Source: Nitrobacter sp051535235 (GTDB lineage: Bacteria > Pseudomonadota > Alphaproteobacteria > Rhizobiales > Xanthobacteraceae). From it: DNA of 64,000 nt. The notes under the pieces were generated by a model. The model did not search any database. It worked only from the letters and a program-made list of their open reading frames with translations, and was not told the origin of the DNA. This document shows positions 29,051-38,559 of this stretch, one piece after another. The first letter of the stretch is position 1. The number at the start of each line of letters is the position of its first letter. The stretch is from positions 314,935-378,934 of the forward strand of contig NZ_JBPPLZ010000004.1 of NCBI RefSeq assembly GCF_051535235.1. The letters are read 5' to 3'. The translations under genes and the position numbers were made by a program.

Positions 29051-31744
29051 TCAGGTTGTCTCGCGCTGAATCTCGGGGACGACCGGAGGTGATCCGCCGG
29101 TCGGCATTGGTGCCGGCCGCAGCCCGATCAATTCGGCGCTGCGGATGCGGGCATTGCGCCAGAACGAGAATTCATTGATGCGCGAGGTCTCAAGGATGGC
29201 GATCGCGACGGCCGACAGGAAGGGCAGGCTCTGCAGCACCAGCACGCCCGCGAAGATGTAGATCTCGTGGACGCCCTTGTACTGGTTGGACGCGATCAGC
29301 ACGGCCGCTCCGGCGAGCAGCAGGACGCCGATCACCGCTTCCCAGAACGCCTGAAACTCGATCGACATCCGCGACAGGCCGCCCTTCGAAGTACGCGCGA
29401 AGGCAAGGTGCTCCGTGATCAGTCCCTGCGCGACCGCCCGGGAGACGGTCCATTGCACCGACATGGCGGCCACCATGGCGCCCAGCATCTGCGGGGTTTT
29501 GACTGGCACGCGCAGGCGGTACAGCGTCACGAAATGGGCCAGCGACACCACGAACGCCGCGATGATGGGCAGCGTCAGGATCTTGTCGGGGATGGCGATA
29601 TCGGCGAAAGCCACGATCGGCACCCAGATCAGGTTGAGGATCGCAACGACGACCCCCAGGCTTTCGGCGCCGAGCCAGTTGAGCCAGCCGAGCGTGAATT
29701 CGCGCTTCTGGTCCTGCGAGAGCCGGCTCGCGCCGGGAAGAAAGCGCCGCCAGTGCTTCTTGACGATCTGGAAGCCGCCATAGGCCCAGCGGTGGCGCTG
29801 TTTCTTGAACGCTTCGTAGGTGTCGGGCAGCAGGCCGTGACCGTAGCGGGTGTTGGTATAGTGCGTGAGCCAGCCGTGCTCGGCCATCGCAAGGCCCAGG
29901 TCGGTATCCTCGCAGATGGTATCGCCGGCCCAGCCTCCCGCCATATCCATCGCGGCGCGGCGGATCAGGCACATCGTGCCATGGACGATGATGGCGTTGA
30001 CTTCGTTGCGCTGGACCATGCCGATGTCGAAGAAGCCGGCATATTCTCCGTTCATGATGTAGTGCATCAGCGAGCGGTCGCCGTCGCGGTGATCCTGCGG
30101 GGCTTGAACGAGGCCGACGCGCGGATCGTTGAAGGCCGGCACCAGGTCTTTGAGCCAGTCCGGCTGCACCACATAATCGGCATCGATGACGCCGATGATC
30201 TCGGCGTCGGCGGCGGTGCGTTCCATGGCGATGCGCAGCGCGCCGGCCTTGAAGCCCTCGACCTTTTCGGCGTTGATGAACTTGAAACGCTCGCCGAGCG
30301 CGCGGCAGTGATCCTGGATCGGCTGCCAGAATGCCGGATCGGGGGTGTTGTTGATGATCACCACGCATTCGAAATTCGGATAGTCGAGGCGCGCGACCGC
30401 ATCGAGCGTCTGCTTGAGCATCTCGGGCGGCTCGAAATAAGCCGGGATGTGGATCGAGACTTTGGGCGCCGGACCGGCGGCCGCTGCCTGAGTTGCCGCC
30501 ACCTCTCTGGTGATCAGCCGCCGCGGGCCTCGTCCGAACGCCACGGCCGCGATCTCCTCGATGCGCGCCATCGCGATCAGGATCAGCGGCACCAGCAGGA
30601 TCAGGCCGAGCGTCAGTGCGAAGGACGAACCGAAAACGAAGTAATGGGTGGTCCAGTAGGCGAAGACCGTCGCGACCCAGGCGCCGACGCCGTTGGCGGT
30701 TGCCGAAAGCAGCGTGGCCTGCATCACCGTGGGACGGACCAGCCGCAGGATGGGCAAGGACAGCAGGATGCCGATCAGAAGCGCGATGCCCGCAAGCTTC
30801 CAGTAGGCTTCGTTGACGACGGGACCGGTCCAGGAAAATTTCGGCTCGCGATCCGCGTTGAGAATGCCCCAGTAGGGACCGACGCCGCCTTCGAAGAACT
30901 TCCACGGCTGATCGATGGCTTCGACGATGTTGTATTCCATGCCGATCGACTCGGCCTTGGTGACGAAGTTGCGAAGCGTGACGGCCTGCTGGAACGGACC
31001 CGGATCGGCGTTCCGGAGATTGTACCCCGCGCTCGGCCAGCCGAATTCAGCGATCACGATCCGTTTGCCGGGAAAGGCGTCGCGCAGTTTCTGATAGATG
31101 ATCAGAGCCTGATCGACGGCCTGCTTGCTCGAAAAGCCCTCCCAATAAGGCAGGATGTGCGCGGCGATGAAGTCGACCGACGATGCAAGCTCGGGATGCT
31201 CAAGCCAGATGTTCCAGATTTCGCCTGTAGTGACAGGCACATTCACGGAACCCTTCACGCGCTGAATGAGTTTGATCAGGTCCGAGACTTTCTGGTCGCC
31301 TCGATAGATCGTTTCGTTGCCGACGACGATGCCGTTGACGTTGCTGTTGTGCTTCGCAAGGTCGATGGCGGCCAGCATCTCGCGCTCGTTGCGCTCGACA
31401 TGCTTGTCGATCCAGGCGCCGACCATGACCTTGAGGCCGAATTCATTGGCGATCGGGGGCACGAGTTCGACGCCGCCGGTCGACGAATACAGGCGGATCG
31501 CGCGGGTCAGGGGCGCCAGCGCTTTCATGTCGGACCGGATTTTCTCGACGGTCGGAATATTGTCGATATCCGGATGCGCCGACCCTTCGAAGGGCGCGTA
31601 GGACACGCTGGTCAGGACGCCCTTGAAGTCGGGGGCCTGCTGCTTGTCCTGAAGAACACCCCAGAGCGCGGCGTGTGCAGCGGTCACAAATAGAAGAACG
31701 GCGACGACAGCGCGCATCGCGACTGAACCATAAGGGGCGAGCAT
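29051..31744 (-). CDS. ndvB: Beta-glucan synthase: GH17-like domain plus GT2 glycosyltransferase (NdvB-like)
   Basis: 897 residues (an ATG at 31717 is an alternative start). After an N-terminal membrane helix comes a GH17-like domain with VVGNETIYRG (acid/base E144) and IAEFGWPSAG (nucleophile E233). Membrane helices follow (about 315-400), then a GT2 domain: VSIHIPAYFEPPEM, DAD at 521-523, CEDTDLG at 611-617 and QRHRW at 649-653, then several more helices. This composition and the ndvC neighbour match the Bradyrhizobium ndvB product, which polymerises beta-1,3-glucan for periplasmic cyclic glucans needed in osmotic adaptation and symbiosis. Confidence 0.85.
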   Translation of the reverse strand: MLAPYGSVAMRAVVAVLLFVTAAHAALWGVLQDKQQAPDFKGVLTSVSYAPFEGSAHPDIDNIPTVEKIRSDMKALAPLTRAIRLYSSTGGVELVPPIANEFGLKVMVGAWIDKHVERNEREMLAAIDLAKHNSNVNGIVVGNETIYRGDQKVSDLIKLIQRVKGSVNVPVTTGEIWNIWLEHPELASSVDFIAAHILPYWEGFSSKQAVDQALIIYQKLRDAFPGKRIVIAEFGWPSAGYNLRNADPGPFQQAVTLRNFVTKAESIGMEYNIVEAIDQPWKFFEGGVGPYWGILNADREPKFSWTGPVVNEAYWKLAGIALLIGILLSLPILRLVRPTVMQATLLSATANGVGAWVATVFAYWTTHYFVFGSSFALTLGLILLVPLILIAMARIEEIAAVAFGRGPRRLITREVAATQAAAAGPAPKVSIHIPAYFEPPEMLKQTLDAVARLDYPNFECVVIINNTPDPAFWQPIQDHCRALGERFKFINAEKVEGFKAGALRIAMERTAADAEIIGVIDADYVVQPDWLKDLVPAFNDPRVGLVQAPQDHRDGDRSLMHYIMNGEYAGFFDIGMVQRNEVNAIIVHGTMCLIRRAAMDMAGGWAGDTICEDTDLGLAMAEHGWLTHYTNTRYGHGLLPDTYEAFKKQRHRWAYGGFQIVKKHWRRFLPGASRLSQDQKREFTLGWLNWLGAESLGVVVAILNLIWVPIVAFADIAIPDKILTLPIIAAFVVSLAHFVTLYRLRVPVKTPQMLGAMVAAMSVQWTVSRAVAQGLITEHLAFARTSKGGLSRMSIEFQAFWEAVIGVLLLAGAAVLIASNQYKGVHEIYIFAGVLVLQSLPFLSAVAIAILETSRINEFSFWRNARIRSAELIGLRPAPMPTGGSPPVVPEIQRETT

Positions 31745-31908
31745 AACAGGACCGCGGACCCGTCCCCTAGGCCCGACACATCGGCAGAGATAGTTCTGCC
31801 ATGCAATTTAACAACTCGTATGACGCCATGGCGTTTTGAGGGCGGTCGACGCGTCAACCGCGAAAATCGGATATCGTTCCTTCGCAGGCCCGGCAGAAAT
31901 GCACGCAG

Positions 31909-32484
31909 CTATTTTTTCGGCGCGGCGGGAGCAGGCGCCGGCTGTGCCGGCGGCGGAGTCGCAGGGGCCGGCGCAGCGCCTGCGGCCGGTGCGGACGTCG
32001 CATCGGCGGCGGGCTCGGCCGGTTTCGCGTCCGGATTGATCCAGCAGGTATGGACGCGGCCGCTCAGTGCGTCGGGTGCCTTGGGGTCGATCGGTCCGAA
32101 CCGGACCAGGCAGCGGAATGCCGCCTGAACGTGTCCGCCGGGGCAGCCGAAGCGGTCGTAAAGATCGAGGTGACGAAAGGCCGTGTCCAGGTCGTCGCGC
32201 CACATCAGAACGACCACGCGACGGCCGAGCCAGACGCATTCCGGATTTCCCGCCGGGCCGTTGATGACGCGCGCGGCTTCGACGAATTCGTCGGTTTTGC
32301 GCTGGCTGTCCTTGGCGGTATCGGCCGCATTGGTCGAGTTGGCCGGGGGCGACTTGTTCTGATCCTGGGCACGCAGATCGCCGCTTTGCGCGATCGCGCC
32401 TCCGATGCTGAACAGCAAGGCGAAACCGGGAACGGCAAGACCGCGCAAAAACGCGTTGTGGAATCCGAACAGCATTCGACGCAT
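31909..32484 (-). CDS. Exported protein between ndvB and ndvC (NdvD-like by position)
   Basis: 191 residues from ATG at 32484. Signal peptide (FLRGLAVPGFALLFSIGGAI AQ). The centre, PAGNPECVWLGRRVVVLMWR then LDTAFRHLDLYDRFGCPGGH, has conserved cysteines; the C-terminus is a long Ala/Pro-rich tail. In B. japonicum a gene called ndvD of similar size lies between ndvB and ndvC and affects beta-glucan synthesis; identity here is suggested by position only. Confidence 0.65.
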   Translation of the reverse strand: MRRMLFGFHNAFLRGLAVPGFALLFSIGGAIAQSGDLRAQDQNKSPPANSTNAADTAKDSQRKTDEFVEAARVINGPAGNPECVWLGRRVVVLMWRDDLDTAFRHLDLYDRFGCPGGHVQAAFRCLVRFGPIDPKAPDALSGRVHTCWINPDAKPAEPAADATSAPAAGAAPAPATPPPAQPAPAPAAPKK

Positions 32485-32548
32485 GACGTCTCCCGGCTCT
32501 CGCTGCCGCAACCGTATGGCGGCAACGCCACCTTTATCCAGGTGTCAG

Positions 32549-32704
32549 ATGCCGCTCAAATTGGTCCCCAATGCGGCGGAGCATCCCCGGGATTCCATGG
32601 CGGAAATTCGGGATATTGTCCAGCAAGCCGGCCGGTTTAATCCGATCGTGGTAAAGCCGCGGCCTCATAAGGTTGTGGTCGTCCGGCCGCCGCTCTTGGC
32701 ATAA
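32549..32704 (+). CDS. Possible small basic protein ahead of ndvC
   Basis: 51 residues ending 39 bp before ndvC (MPLKLVPNAAEHPRDSMAEI ... VVKPRPHKVVVVRPPLLA). An internal ATG at 32597 is an alternative. Weak ribosome site. Could act as a leader peptide; may be chance. Confidence 0.3.
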   Translation: MPLKLVPNAAEHPRDSMAEIRDIVQQAGRFNPIVVKPRPHKVVVVRPPLLA

Positions 32705-32743
32705 GCGCCTCGACCCGCTAATCGACGACTCGTCTCGCGGAGG

Positions 32744-34369
32744 ATGGAGCCGATTTCCTTTCGTACGCCACTGGCGCTTCTCGTCATTTCGCTGGGCCTG
32801 ATCGCGGCGGCGTGGTGGTGGCTCGGCGAGCCGATCCGGCTTGCACGCGCGCCGATCGATCCGGCAGCGAAACTGGAATGCGTGTCCTATGCGCCGTTCC
32901 GGGGCGAACAGACTCCGCTGGTCGCGACCACCGAAATTCCGCCCGAGCAGATCGCCGAGGATCTGGCCCAACTGGCCAAGATCTCGAAATGCGTCAGGAC
33001 CTATTCGATCGAGAACGGCCTCGATCGGCTTCCGGCTCTGGCGGCGAAGGTCGGTCTCAAGGTGATCCAGGGCATCTGGCTCGGCAACGATCGCCTGAAG
33101 AACCTCGCCCAGATCAACGTCGCGGTCAGGCTGGCGAAGGAAAATCCCGACACCATCATCGCGCTCGTTGTCGGCAACGAGGTCCTGCTGCGCGGGGAAA
33201 TGACCGCCGCCGATCTCGCCGCCAACATTCGCCTGGTGAAGTCGCAGGTGAGCGTGCCGGTGACTTACGCGGACGTCTGGGAATACTGGCTGCGCAACCG
33301 CGAGGTCTATGACGCGGTCGATTTCGTCACCATCCACATCCTGCCGTACTGGGAGGATTTTCCGATCCGCGCGCGCAACGCGGCCGCGCATGTCGACGCC
33401 ATCCGCAAGCAGGTCGCCGTGGCGTTTCCCGCCAAGGAAATCCTGATCGGCGAGACCGGGTGGCCGAGCGCCGGCCGGATGCGGGAGGGCGCGTTGCCGT
33501 CGCGCGCCAACCAGGCGCGCGTGGTGTCCGAAATTCTCGACATGGCAAAGCGCGAGAAATTTCGCGTCAACCTGATCGAGGCCTATGACCAGCCCTGGAA
33601 GCGTCAGCTCGAGGGTACGGTCGGCGGCAACTGGGGCCTGATCGACGCCACCCAGCGCAAGCTGAAATATCCACCCGGCGAGCCCGTCAGCAATTATCCA
33701 CTCTGGAAAATCCAGATGGGCGCGGGGATGGGCTTATGTGTCCTTGTTTTCATGGTCGCCATGCTGACGTTGCGGCGGAAGCCCTGGAAGCCGCGGTGGA
33801 TGTCCTGGATCGCGGTTGCGGTATCGGCGACGGCGGCGGGAATCCTGCTCGGAGTAGCCGTGGACAAGCTGTGTTACGAGAGCTTCGGCTTCGGCAACAC
33901 GCTGCGCTGGGGATTGCTGCTGGCGGCCGGAATCCTTTCGCCGCTGCTGGGCGCGAATGCGCTGATGTCCGGGCGCGCGCTGCCGACATTCGTCGAATTG
34001 ATGGGACCGCGCCCCGGCCGCACCGGTTCGGCGCTGTCGGTCATGCTGGGAATCACGCTGTTGGTGACGACCCTGATCGCGGCCGAGACGGCTCTCGGCT
34101 TCGTCTTCGACCCCCGCTATCGCGACTTTCCCTTCGCCGCGCTGACGATGGCGGTGGCGCCATACTGGGCGCTGGCGTGGCTCAATCGCCCGCTCACCGG
34201 CACCCGCCCGATCGCGGAACAGGTTTTCGCCGGCCTGCTGGTGATCGCGGCCGTCTATGTCGGGTTCAACGAAGGCCCGAAAAACTGGCAGTCGCTGTGG
34301 ACCTGCGTGGTCTACGTCATGCTCGGCATCACGCTGTGGCGGGCGCGGGCCGCGCAAATCCAAGGATAA
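32744..34369 (+). CDS. ndvC: Beta-glucan modification protein: GH17-like domain plus membrane region (NdvC-like)
   Basis: 541 residues. N-terminal membrane anchor (LALLVISLGLIAAAWWWLG), then a GH17-like transglycosylase domain with VVGNEVLLRG (E146) and ILIGETGWPSAG (E237), then about seven hydrophobic helices from residue 325. No GT2 domain. Size and layout match the 62-kDa NdvC of Bradyrhizobium, needed for the beta-1,6 linkages in cyclic beta-1,3-1,6-glucans. Divergent from the ndvD-like gene. Confidence 0.82.
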   Translation: MEPISFRTPLALLVISLGLIAAAWWWLGEPIRLARAPIDPAAKLECVSYAPFRGEQTPLVATTEIPPEQIAEDLAQLAKISKCVRTYSIENGLDRLPALAAKVGLKVIQGIWLGNDRLKNLAQINVAVRLAKENPDTIIALVVGNEVLLRGEMTAADLAANIRLVKSQVSVPVTYADVWEYWLRNREVYDAVDFVTIHILPYWEDFPIRARNAAAHVDAIRKQVAVAFPAKEILIGETGWPSAGRMREGALPSRANQARVVSEILDMAKREKFRVNLIEAYDQPWKRQLEGTVGGNWGLIDATQRKLKYPPGEPVSNYPLWKIQMGAGMGLCVLVFMVAMLTLRRKPWKPRWMSWIAVAVSATAAGILLGVAVDKLCYESFGFGNTLRWGLLLAAGILSPLLGANALMSGRALPTFVELMGPRPGRTGSALSVMLGITLLVTTLIAAETALGFVFDPRYRDFPFAALTMAVAPYWALAWLNRPLTGTRPIAEQVFAGLLVIAAVYVGFNEGPKNWQSLWTCVVYVMLGITLWRARAAQIQG

Positions 34370-34709
34370 GCAGGCCGATCGCGAGACCGGACAGGCCGAC
34401 ATTGTAGAGGACGATTCCGAATCCGGCGGCAGCGAGCCCCGCGGTCAGCAGCACGATCGACGGCCGGATCACGTGCAGCACGGCGATGACCAGCGCGGCG
34501 ATGCCGAAAACGTGGTTGCGAAACAGGTAGGTCGCGACGCTGCGGCTCCCGCACAGCATGGTTTGCAGGCCGCCGTCGCACGCCAGCGACACCGTGGACA
34601 ATTCGACCGCGAGATAGCGCAGATAGAGTGCGTAACCAACGCTGAGAAACCCGACGATCAGCAGCCATTGCACCTGATAGGGTGTCAGCCGGAACGGATC
34701 TTTTTTCAT
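34329..34709 (-). CDS. Small integral membrane protein
   Basis: 126 residues with about four transmembrane helices (WLLIVGFLSVGYALYLRYLA; FGIAALVIAVLHVIRPSIVL; TAGLAAAGFGIVLYNVGLSG ...) and two Cys in LACDGGLQTMLCG. Its 3' end overlaps ndvC by 41 bp in convergent orientation. The repeated hydrophobic pattern suggests a small VKOR- or DoxX-like fold, not assigned. Confidence 0.7.
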   Translation of the reverse strand: MKKDPFRLTPYQVQWLLIVGFLSVGYALYLRYLAVELSTVSLACDGGLQTMLCGSRSVATYLFRNHVFGIAALVIAVLHVIRPSIVLLTAGLAAAGFGIVLYNVGLSGLAIGLLILGFARPAPATA

Positions 34710-34750
34710 GGGGCCAATATGATCCGGAACGCTCGGTCGGACAACCCGGC

Positions 34751-34870
34751 AGCACTTCGTTTCTGATCGAATAAGGAACGAAGCTTCATGGTTTTGTTTT
34801 GACGGGTTTTCTTCAAGCGAACCTGTGTCGTCCTCCGGTCAAGCCCCAAGGACATGCTTCGCTCGAAACC
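34751..34870 (+). repeat. Dispersed palindromic repeat, family A (copy 3, diverged)
   Basis: Contains CTTCGTTTC ... GGAACGAAG and the module GACGGGTTTTCTTCAAGCGA ... CTTCGCTCGAAACC with an insertion of about 30 bp (TCCGGTCAAGCCCCAAGGA), resembling the insertion in copy 5. Confidence 0.65.
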
Positions 34871-34894
34871 ACTGTCCCGGCACCATCGGCCGCT

Positions 34895-36265
34895 TCAGTG
34901 TGAAGACGAGCCGAATGCTGGCTGCGGCGCTGGCTGCGTTAATGGCGTTGGCGGCGGCTGCGGCGCCGGTTCTTCGGCGCGCGCGGGTTGTCCGCTGTGC
35001 CGATGCCGTGACGACCTCCATTTCGGTTTTTTCGGGGTGGCCGCGGCGGCTCCGCTATCCTTGGCCTGTTCGTTGGTGGCAAGGCGTTGACCTTCGAACA
35101 CGGTCGTTTCGCAGGCGCGGCCATTCTCGGTCATGACAGCGCAAATCCTTGCCGCGGCCGCCGCATCGACGAGCGGTCCGGCGACGAGACGCAACTGCAT
35201 GCCGATCCCGTTGCTGTGTTCCTTCAATACAATGATCGGGTGAAGCGAACTCAGTTCCTTTGCCTCCGATTTCAGAACGCTTCGCCACAGCGCCCGCAAG
35301 CCCTTGATCGAGTTGGCGCTGCCGAGATCGACGCCGAAATCGGTGTGCGGCACAGGAATGTGGGCCGGGGATATTGACGCCCCGGGTGCCTCGATCACCG
35401 GAGGGATGGACGCGACCACGATTTGCGCATCCTTGCTCCTGGCTTCCCGGCGCGTGTGAGGCTCCCCGTCGTCGTTCGGCTTCGTCGTCGCAGGGGTAAC
35501 GGATGACGTTTCATCGGGTTCGGGCCTCGTTGCAGGCGCGTCCCGGGCGGCGACCACGGGTCGTGATGCGGCCTCGGGTCCGGCCTGCATCGCGGCGAGT
35601 GATGAATTCGCGGGTGCGGGGGCCGCGGATGACGGCTTTGCCGCTGGTTCGGCCGCCGTGACAATCGCAGCCGCTGCAGACGGCGGTGCGTTCGCGGAGG
35701 ATACGCCGTTTTCCGAACGGCTGTTTGACGCGCTGGCGTCGAGCCGCGCCGTCCGCAGCGTAAAATCGGGCGGCGGGAGGAGCGGCGGCTCCGCCGGTAA
35801 CGGGTCCAGGGCGGCTTCCGTCGGAGAGACCTGATGCGGTTCGTTCTGCGCCGCATGTTGCCTGATGGAGCCGGTGACGGAATCGAGTCCCTGCTCGAGC
35901 ACGGTTATGCGGGCAAACAGCCGGTCGCGATCGCCGTTCAATGTTTCGATGGCGGACGATATGCGGCTGATTTCACGTTCGCTCGCCTTCGCTATCGATT
36001 GAAGCTGCTGCGATTGCCGTGCCAGATCGGCTGCGCCGGCATGGTCCTGCCGGAAGGCGATCCCGGCTCCTTTTCCGGGTCCGTTCCCGGTCTGGTTCGC
36101 CAGGATTGCGAGGGTGATAGCTGCGATCGTGCCGAGGCCCCAGGATCCGAGGCGCCACAGGACACGGCGGTCGAACGTGCCCTCGTCGGCCAGAAATCCG
36201 CTCAGCCAGCCGCCACTGTCGTCGGCCGGTTCCTTCGTCGATGATTTTTTTTGATTCTTCGTCAT
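34895..36265 (-). CDS. Membrane-anchored protein with C-terminal SPOR-like domain
   Basis: 456 residues from ATG at 36265. One transmembrane helix (SWGLGTIAAITLAILANQTG, about 43-62), a coiled-coil-like region (ISRISSAIETLNGDRDRLFA), a long Ala/Pro/Ser-rich linker, then a domain FGVDLGSANSIKGLRALWRS with LSSLHPIIVLKE and MQLRLVAGPLVDAAAAARIC, the pattern of SPOR domains that bind denuded peptidoglycan at the division site. The end is basic and Pro-rich. Confidence 0.75.
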   Translation of the reverse strand: MTKNQKKSSTKEPADDSGGWLSGFLADEGTFDRRVLWRLGSWGLGTIAAITLAILANQTGNGPGKGAGIAFRQDHAGAADLARQSQQLQSIAKASEREISRISSAIETLNGDRDRLFARITVLEQGLDSVTGSIRQHAAQNEPHQVSPTEAALDPLPAEPPLLPPPDFTLRTARLDASASNSRSENGVSSANAPPSAAAAIVTAAEPAAKPSSAAPAPANSSLAAMQAGPEAASRPVVAARDAPATRPEPDETSSVTPATTKPNDDGEPHTRREARSKDAQIVVASIPPVIEAPGASISPAHIPVPHTDFGVDLGSANSIKGLRALWRSVLKSEAKELSSLHPIIVLKEHSNGIGMQLRLVAGPLVDAAAAARICAVMTENGRACETTVFEGQRLATNEQAKDSGAAAATPKKPKWRSSRHRHSGQPARAEEPAPQPPPTPLTQPAPQPAFGSSSH

Positions 36266-36413
36266 AATTGATGACGTCGGACCCCCGCACACCGAATCAT
36301 GGCCAAATGCTAACAGGAAATCCGCCCGATCTCAGGGAGCCGGGCAGTTTCCCCTTCGGGCAAAACATTTTATGACGGCGCGGCGCATGATGCGCCGGAG
36401 AATGAGGGCTCGA

Positions 36414-37775
36414 ATGACCGGCCGAAGCTGTCTGACCGTCGTGCTGGCTGCAGGCGAGGGGACGCGGATGCGTTCCGCCCTGCCGAAGGTGCTGCATCCG
36501 GTGGCGGGGCGGACGCTGCTGGCGCATGTGCTTGCCGCCGCTCCGGCGGGGCCGGGAACGTCGCTGGCGGTCGTCGTGGGTCCGGGCCAGGAGGCGGCCG
36601 TAGCCGATGAAGCAAGGCGCGTGCGGCCCGATGCCATGACGTTTGTCCAGAACGAGCGTCTCGGAACCGCGCATGCCGTGCTCGCGGCGCGCGAGGCCAT
36701 CGCCCCCGGCGCGGACGATCTGGTGATCGCGTTCGGCGACACGCCGCTGATCTCGGCCGACACGTTCGCGCGGATGCGGGCGCCGCTGCATGCCGGCGCG
36801 TCGCTCGTCGTACTCGGCTTTCATGCCGCCGATCCCACGGGCTACGGCCGTCTGATCGTGGACGACGGCCGCTTGACGGCGATTCGCGAACAGGCGGAAA
36901 TCAGCGCCGAGGAGCGCCGCATCACGCTGTGCAACGCCGGTCTCATGGCTTTCGACGGCAGGACGGCGCTGCAGATCATTGAAAAAATCGGCAACGCCAA
37001 CAGCAAGGGCGAATACTATCTCACCGACGCGGTCGGTATCGTCAGGGAGTCCGGTTTGAAGGCCACGGTGATCGAAACCGGCGAGGACGAGGTGCGCGGC
37101 ATCAATACCAAGGCTCAATTGGCAGAGGCCGAACAGGTCATGCAGGCACGGCTGCGCAAGGCGGCGCTCGATGCCGGCGTGACGATGACTGGCCCCGAGA
37201 CGGTTTTTCTTGCCGCCGACACCTCGTTCGGCAAGGACGTGACCATCGAGCCTTACGTCGTCATCGGGCCGGGCGTGACCATCGCCGACGGCGCCGTGAT
37301 CCACTCGTTCTCCCATCTCATCCAGTCGTCGATCGGCAGCAAGGCGCAGGTCGGCCCCTACGCGCGGCTGCGGCCGGGAACATCGCTCGGCGAGGGCGCG
37401 AAGATCGGAAACTTCGTCGAGACCAAGGCCGCCGTGCTCGAGGCAGGCGTCAAGGTCAACCACCTCACCTACGTCGGCGATGCCCATGTCGGCGCTCGCG
37501 CCAACATCGGCGCGGGCACCGTCACCTGCAACTATGACGGCTTCAACAAGTCTCGCACCGAGATCGGCGAAGGCGCTTTCATCGGCTCCAATTCGTCGCT
37601 GGTCGCGCCGGTGAAGATCGGCAACGGCGCCTATGTCGGGGCGGGTTCGGTGGTCACGCGGAACGTCCCGGACGACGCGCTCGCGGTCGGACGCAGCCAG
37701 CAGACCGCGCGCGAAGGCTGGGCGAAGCGATTCCGTGAGATGAAGGCGCTCGCTAGGAAGCCGAAGACCGGTTGA
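36414..37775 (+). CDS. glmU: Bifunctional UDP-N-acetylglucosamine pyrophosphorylase / glucosamine-1-phosphate acetyltransferase
   Basis: 453 residues from ATG at 36414 (GAGGG upstream; 14 further codons to 36372 are poor). Uridyltransferase N-terminus LTVVLAAGEGTRMRSALPKV, FGDTPLIS, then a left-handed beta helix of hexapeptides with KVNHLTYVGDAHVGARANIG and GTVTCNYDGFNKS (acetyltransferase site). Makes UDP-GlcNAc for peptidoglycan and LPS. Confidence 0.96.
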   Translation: MTGRSCLTVVLAAGEGTRMRSALPKVLHPVAGRTLLAHVLAAAPAGPGTSLAVVVGPGQEAAVADEARRVRPDAMTFVQNERLGTAHAVLAAREAIAPGADDLVIAFGDTPLISADTFARMRAPLHAGASLVVLGFHAADPTGYGRLIVDDGRLTAIREQAEISAEERRITLCNAGLMAFDGRTALQIIEKIGNANSKGEYYLTDAVGIVRESGLKATVIETGEDEVRGINTKAQLAEAEQVMQARLRKAALDAGVTMTGPETVFLAADTSFGKDVTIEPYVVIGPGVTIADGAVIHSFSHLIQSSIGSKAQVGPYARLRPGTSLGEGAKIGNFVETKAAVLEAGVKVNHLTYVGDAHVGARANIGAGTVTCNYDGFNKSRTEIGEGAFIGSNSSLVAPVKIGNGAYVGAGSVVTRNVPDDALAVGRSQQTAREGWAKRFREMKALARKPKTG

Positions 37776-37828
37776 CATCAGGCCGGTCGAAAATCGGGGC
37801 AGGGGACGTGCCGGCCGGCACCGGCTGC

Positions 37829-38047
37829 CTACCCGTCTTCCTCGAATTCCGAGAACATTGCCCGCGTCAGGCGCCAGCCGCGCGGCTTCGCCCGTTGCGG
37901 CTTCTCGTCAGGTTTATGCCGGACGATTTTCGGCTTCGCGACGGTGCCGCGGAACGGCGGCGGCCAGTGCGCGAGGCGCGACGCCCCTTGTCCGAGCGAG
38001 GACCTTCGCATCGCGGAAAACTGTTTGGGATCGCGCGTGTTGTTCAC
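37829..38047 (-). CDS. Small basic hypothetical protein
   Basis: 72 residues from GTG at 38047 with GAGGAGG about 10 bases ahead. Basic, with RLAHWPPPFRGTVAKPKIVR and KPRGWRLTRAMFSEFEEDG. An overlapping frame shares the same ribosome site via the ATG at 38055, so the choice is not certain; this one has the more protein-like sequence. Convergent with glmU. Confidence 0.45.
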   Translation of the reverse strand: MNNTRDPKQFSAMRRSSLGQGASRLAHWPPPFRGTVAKPKIVRHKPDEKPQRAKPRGWRLTRAMFSEFEEDG

Positions 38048-38207
38048 CGTTCATGATCCTCCTCTCGGGAAGAGCCTTCGGCAAAAACGTTGCGCGTTGA
38101 TTAAAGCGGAGAGGCAAAATCGAACGGTCGGCTTTCCGGTCGCACGGCAATGTCCGTCTGAATGACGCCGGGTGAGGTGACAGCAGTCCGTCCCGAAGAA
38201 ACCGACT

Positions 38208-38405
38208 TTATTTCCGAGGGCACTGACCGGCGTTTTGCCGTTCGGTCATGGCGTTGCTGCACCAGTTGGAGCAGCCATTATTGCTGGCTCCACGGTGCTT
38301 GCACTCCTTGAGGCAAGCGGCATAGGAGCAGTTGACCTTGGCGGCGCTGGCGATGGTCGGGAAAACAACAGCCGCCGCGAGAGTTGCAATTAAAAGAATG
38401 CGCAT
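38208..38405 (-). CDS. Small exported six-cysteine protein
   Basis: 65 residues from ATG at 38405. Signal peptide (MRILLIATLAAAVVFPTIAS) and a short mature part with six Cys in the order NCSYAACLKECKH, GCSNWCS, QCPRK. Probably three disulphides. Function unknown; the size and pattern recall small stress or antimicrobial proteins, but this is not assigned. Confidence 0.7.
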   Translation of the reverse strand: MRILLIATLAAAVVFPTIASAAKVNCSYAACLKECKHRGASNNGCSNWCSNAMTERQNAGQCPRK

Positions 38406-38559
38406 CTGAACACTCCTCCGCAATGACGAAAGGCTAACCCATAATCGGACGACGGGAAATGCCGTTGGTCAGCGGCGGCAGGAATTTCAATTCGGCGGAT
38501 GAATGTGCCTGCATGCGGTTTCTGCGCGGCCGCAGCCGCAATAGCAGGGAGGCTGGTTG

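Noticed and set aside
29267..31693. An 808-codon open frame antisense to ndvB
   Set aside because: Shadow of ndvB with a biased composition and no recognisable motifs.
36297..37778. A 493-codon frame antisense to glmU
   Set aside because: Shadow of glmU, no motifs.
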